The notes beneath the pieces are model-generated. The model was not told the origin of the DNA. It made no database searches and saw nothing but the letters and a program-made list of their open reading frames with translations. From positions 1 through 64,000 of the forward strand of contig CAKRCW010000006.1 in assembly GCA_934309145.1 (NCBI GenBank): DNA of 64,000 nt, read 5' to 3'. This DNA comes from an uncultured Lachnospiraceae bacterium. Its GTDB lineage: Bacteria > Bacillota > Clostridia > Lachnospirales > Lachnospiraceae. Each line of letters opens with the position of its first letter. Position 1 is the first letter of the stretch. Both the position numbers and the translations under genes were made by a program. Positions 60,636-64,000 of this stretch are shown here, piece after piece.

Positions 60636-63230
60636 ATGCAGGATAATATGGATGAACGCACAGTTTTATATGATTCATCGCAGATGGATTATATGAATCA
60701 TGGAAAGAAAAGTACACTGGTTATAGTGGATAACAGTGGAATCCGTGAGCTTGATTTATCAGCATATTCAGAGGCTGCATATTCATTTGGAAGGTCAAAT
60801 GATAACAGCATAGTTATTGATTCTGAAATTGTATCAGGTCATCATGGAGAGATATGTATCAATCAGGGTGTATTTTATATTAAAGATAACAATAGCTCAA
60901 ATGGTACATATGTTGCATATGGACAGCAATTTTTCAAGATACAGCCGGGACAGTATTATGGTGGAGATGGCAATGACATGATTGTCCGTCTTGGAACTAC
61001 CAAGTCTATGGCTGGATGTGAGACGGTACTTATGCTGTATGACAGCCATTCCACATCTGGAAAATGGAAGTCATTTACACTACATGATGGTGACAACAGC
61101 ATTGGTCGTGCAGAAAACTGTGATATTAAGCTAAGAAATGTGGCTGTATCGCGTTACCATGCAGGTGTGAGATGTGTCAATGGCGAGATATACATATACG
61201 ATAATCAGTCATCAAATGGTGTATTCTTAAATGGTAATAAACTCGACAGAACTAACAGGGGATATAAATTATCTAACAAGGATATATTTACAATACTGAA
61301 TACAACCTTTATATATAACAATAATCAGTTGTTTTATAAGGTTAATCCGGAAGGTATTGCTCTTGATATCAAGAAACTTAATAAGGTAGTAGATGCCAAG
61401 GGTGGCAAAAAGACCATACTTGATAGTGTTGACCTTAGTATCGGTGCTAATGAATTTGTAGCAATAATAGGTGGTTCAGGTGCAGGTAAAACTACACTTA
61501 TGACAGCTATGAGTGGATTTGATACAGACGTTACAGGAGACGTATACTGTAACGGAATTAATCTTAGAGATAATTTCCAGACGTTGAAGAACATTATAGG
61601 TTTTGTCCCTCAGCAGGATATTATATATGAGAATATAACACTTAAGAAAATGCTCTTTTATACTGCAAAGCTTAAGATGCCTGAGGATACAACCAAGGAG
61701 GAGATTGAAGCCAGAATACATGATGTGTTAGAGATGGTTGAGCTCCTTGAACATCAGGACACCTACATAAGAAGATTGTCTGGCGGACAGAAGAAGAGAG
61801 CAAGTATAGCAGTTGAGCTTCTTGCCAACCCTGGATTGTTCTTCTTAGATGAGCCTACATCCGGACTTGATCCTGGAACAGAGCAGCACCTTATGAATAC
61901 ACTTAGCAGATTGTCAAAGGAACAGGAAAAGACAATCGTTATGGTCACCCATACAACCAATAACCTTCATCTGTGTGATAAAGTTATAATCATGGGTTAT
62001 GGCGGAAAGCTCTGTTATTGTGGAAGTCCTGAAGGAATAAAGGATTTCTTCCAGACTGATGATATCGTTCAGGTATATGATATGATAACCGCAGATACAG
62101 CAGCATGGGAGCAGAGATTCAAGCAGTCAGGAATCAACAAGCCTAATGAGGAGAGCACAGAGAGTCAGGGCAAGGAGATTAAGCCTAAGCGTGCAAGCAG
62201 TCTTAATCAGTTGTCGGTACTTGTAAGAAGATATCTTACATTGATTAAGAATGATATGGAAAGACTGATTATGATATTCATACAGCCTATTCTTATCGGA
62301 TTGCTGCTTGCATTAGTTGCTGAAAAGGGTATATATGACAAGATGTTTGAGACAAGGTCTATATTGTTTGCACTTATGAGTGCCGGAATATGGATGGGAC
62401 TCTTTAACACTATTCAGGAAATATACAAAGAACGAGTCATACTGAAACGAGAATATATGGCGAATCTAAAGCTGCCTATATATATGCTCTCCAAGTACAT
62501 AGTTCAGGCTATGGTAGCTATAGTTCAGTCAGTTATCGTGGTTGCAGTATTTGTTATGGTCAAGGGAGCACCTAAATGCGATGGCGTAATATTTGGCAAT
62601 GCAGTAGTAGAGATGATGATTACAATATTTGTAACAATCTATGTATCTGCCGGATTTGGACTGCTCATATCTGCGTGTTCTAAAAACGGAGACAGAGCCA
62701 TGTCTGTTGCACCATTTGTACTTATAATACAGCTTTTGTTCTCTGGTATATTGTTCACACTTAATGGGGCAACGGATAAGATATCATACTTTACATTCAG
62801 CCGTTGGTCTATGGAGGCACTTGGAAGTACCAACAGTTTAAATGAGCTTGAGCCTGTGGGTGAGGCAGATGCCAAGAAAGCCGAGGAAGAGGCACAGAAA
62901 AAGCAGGATGATTTGGTAAATGACTGTAACGAGATGATTGCATCTATGCAGGATGCTTATGATGAGACAATCAATCAGTTACAGGACAGCGTAGAATATT
63001 ATTCTGTATATGCAAATGATCCTCAATCCTTTGATGAATATGTATCTGATCCTGTTGAAATAGAAGTAGAGGAAGAGGAGGATGCAGAAGAAGAGGAAGA
63101 AAAGGATGAGATGTTCCTCAGAGAGAAGGAACATGTGGCTAAGTGCTGGGCTCTGTTATTTGGAGTGACATTCGTCTTTGCAGGAATAAGTATAGCTGTT
63201 CTCACTAAGCTTAAGGATGAGCAGAGATAA
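60636..63230 (+). CDS. FHA domain-ABC transporter fusion
   Basis: An 864-residue single-chain half-transporter. Two FHA phosphothreonine-binding domains come first (about residues 35-125, with RSNDNSIVI and NNSSNGTYV; and 150-230, with IGRAENCDI and NQSSNGVFLNG). An ABC domain follows: Walker A GGSGAGKTT (about 279), signature LSGGQKKRAS, Walker B LFFLDEPTSGLD. Then come six ABCG-type membrane helices from about 540. Before the last helix is an acidic Glu-rich insert. The FHA part suggests control by a Ser/Thr kinase; none is in the window. The substrate is unknown. Confidence 0.9.
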   Translation: MQDNMDERTVLYDSSQMDYMNHGKKSTLVIVDNSGIRELDLSAYSEAAYSFGRSNDNSIVIDSEIVSGHHGEICINQGVFYIKDNNSSNGTYVAYGQQFFKIQPGQYYGGDGNDMIVRLGTTKSMAGCETVLMLYDSHSTSGKWKSFTLHDGDNSIGRAENCDIKLRNVAVSRYHAGVRCVNGEIYIYDNQSSNGVFLNGNKLDRTNRGYKLSNKDIFTILNTTFIYNNNQLFYKVNPEGIALDIKKLNKVVDAKGGKKTILDSVDLSIGANEFVAIIGGSGAGKTTLMTAMSGFDTDVTGDVYCNGINLRDNFQTLKNIIGFVPQQDIIYENITLKKMLFYTAKLKMPEDTTKEEIEARIHDVLEMVELLEHQDTYIRRLSGGQKKRASIAVELLANPGLFFLDEPTSGLDPGTEQHLMNTLSRLSKEQEKTIVMVTHTTNNLHLCDKVIIMGYGGKLCYCGSPEGIKDFFQTDDIVQVYDMITADTAAWEQRFKQSGINKPNEESTESQGKEIKPKRASSLNQLSVLVRRYLTLIKNDMERLIMIFIQPILIGLLLALVAEKGIYDKMFETRSILFALMSAGIWMGLFNTIQEIYKERVILKREYMANLKLPIYMLSKYIVQAMVAIVQSVIVVAVFVMVKGAPKCDGVIFGNAVVEMMITIFVTIYVSAGFGLLISACSKNGDRAMSVAPFVLIIQLLFSGILFTLNGATDKISYFTFSRWSMEALGSTNSLNELEPVGEADAKKAEEEAQKKQDDLVNDCNEMIASMQDAYDETINQLQDSVEYYSVYANDPQSFDEYVSDPVEIEVEEEEDAEEEEEKDEMFLREKEHVAKCWALLFGVTFVFAGISIAVLTKLKDEQR

Positions 63231-63245
63231 TAATATAATGAATAT

Positions 63246-63283
63246 AAAAATACCATAGATTTTATAAATCTATGGTATTTTTG
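63246..63283. terminator. bidirectional terminator
   Basis: AAAAATACCATAGATTT and AAATCTATGGTATTTTT form a nearly perfect hairpin between the convergent FHA-ABC and transglycosylase genes. Confidence 0.9.
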
Positions 63284-64000
63284 TTGTATGAAATACGAGA
63301 ACCAAGCTTGAACAAATCTGTCAGAGAATCATCACTATTTTCAGATAAGCCGGATGAGTTATCTGAGGATGAATCTCCCATATCGGATATAATCTTCATC
63401 ATTGTTTCAAAATATTTTACAAGAAGCTGGTATTCCTGATATGACAGTGATGTATTTCCAGTGCCATATGTATTGTTAATTGAGCTATTGTTATATGATG
63501 AGATATTATTGTCTGTAGTATTTGATGACACAGCCATATTAGCTGCATTTACTCCGGATTGTAAGGTTGACAGAACCTTTGATACATAATTCTGTGTCTC
63601 CGTAAAAGGAGGAACACCACCGTACTTTGCAACATTACCTGAGCCTGCATTGTAGGCTGCAATCATAAGAGTCTGGTTTCCATCGTACATATCTGACAGA
63701 GTTGACAGAAGCTTTGCACCTCCCATGATATTCTGGTAGGCATCATAGCCGTCAGTAACTCCCATTGCCTTTGCTGTGGATGGCATAAGCTGCATTATTC
63801 CCATTGCACCGGCAGATGATGTAGCGTTAGCATTAAAGCCTGATTCGTTATAGGCTATAGCCTTAAGTAAGTCATAAGAGACATTATACTTTGAGGCTGC
63901 TTCTCTAAATATATCATCCAGGTTATAGGTGGTGCTGTTTAGTTTGTCAGTCTCTACGGCAAGCAGATTATCGAAGCTTGTACCGGATGTGTTGTTAGTT
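63262..64000 (-). CDS. lytic transglycosylase (SLT domain), N-terminus beyond window
   Basis: The frame is open to the right window edge, so the Met at 63804 is internal. The visible part contains the SLT core: IAYNESGFNANATSSAGAMG with the catalytic Glu, IMQLMPSTAKAMG, AAYNAGSGNVAKYGGVPPF, and TQNYVSKVL. It would cut the peptidoglycan glycan strands. A Ser/Asn/Asp-rich C-terminal tail of about 80 residues has no motif. The N-terminal part, perhaps with a membrane or secretion signal, is missing. Confidence 0.85.
   Translation of the reverse strand, partial: TNNTSGTSFDNLLAVETDKLNSTTYNLDDIFREAASKYNVSYDLLKAIAYNESGFNANATSSAGAMGIMQLMPSTAKAMGVTDGYDAYQNIMGGAKLLSTLSDMYDGNQTLMIAAYNAGSGNVAKYGGVPPFTETQNYVSKVLSTLQSGVNAANMAVSSNTTDNNISSYNNSSINNTYGTGNTSLSYQEYQLLVKYFETMMKIISDMGDSSSDNSSGLSENSDDSLTDLFKLGSRISYNKNTIDL

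Overview
The window looks like a chromosomal segment from a low-GC, strictly anaerobic Firmicute of the Lachnospiraceae type. Support comes from a complete Rnf ferredoxin:NAD+ oxidoreductase operon, the Fe-S scaffold-like/GGGtGRT gene pair, a YlmC/YmxH sporulation protein, a DUF3137 protein, FliB, a Firmicute-style mraZ-rsmH-ftsL-pbp cluster, strong AGGAGG ribosome binding sites, and GTG/TTG starts. No tRNA, rRNA or CRISPR array was seen.

Layout. 1-8.96 kb: a window-edge coiled-coil fragment, a NusG-II protein and Gx transporter, the rnf operon (rnfC, fused rnfD-rnfG, rnfE, rnfA, rnfB), then degV, a ymxH-like gene, nrdR and a YigZ-family gene. 8.97-11.7 kb (minus): an ABC-2 exporter operon. 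11.8-17.5 kb: a chemoreceptor with an acidic tail, tgt-yajC, and the Fe-S scaffold-like/GGGtGRT pair behind a Fur-like box. 17.6-22.0 kb: accessory zone with DUF3592 proteins, a Phd/RelE toxin-antitoxin pair, the deletion scar of a type I restriction-modification locus, and a DUF3137 protein. 22.0-25.4 kb: an LrgAB-type carrier behind a consensus promoter and a double PdhR/FadR-like operator, a cytidylate-kinase-like gene, a GntR/FCD regulator and a LysR regulator. 25.5-31.8 kb: the F1Fo ATP synthase operon, in which delta and alpha are one continuous reading frame. 31.86-32.10 kb: a 239-bp near-perfect palindromic element. 32.2-36.5 kb: GH43 glycosidase, an unknown gene, birA and fliB. 36.5-39.0 kb (minus): methyltransferase, hslO, PHP phosphoesterase. 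39.2-41.3 kb: an LTA-synthase-type sulfatase. 41.5-46.7 kb: a second accessory (probably defence) island with an HTH protein fused to a degenerate PolC-like polymerase core, an AlbA_2/ATPase protein, a broken cysteine desulfurase, an HNH nuclease and a decayed gene. 46.9-48.9 kb: ychF and lgt. 49.1-60.5 kb: the dcw division/cell-wall cluster from mraZ to ftsZ, without murG and ftsA. 60.6-64 kb: an FHA-ABC transporter fusion and a lytic transglycosylase cut by the window edge.

Together the core genes describe ion-gradient energy metabolism: Rnf converts ferredoxin/NAD+ redox energy into an ion gradient, and the ATP synthase, whose c subunit lacks the usual Na+-binding residues, would use it. 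The most unusual items are the HTH-PolC-like protein, the delta-alpha ATP synthase fusion, the RnfD-RnfG fusion, the palindromic element and the tandem operator in front of lrgAB. All function calls come from reading motifs; no database search was run.
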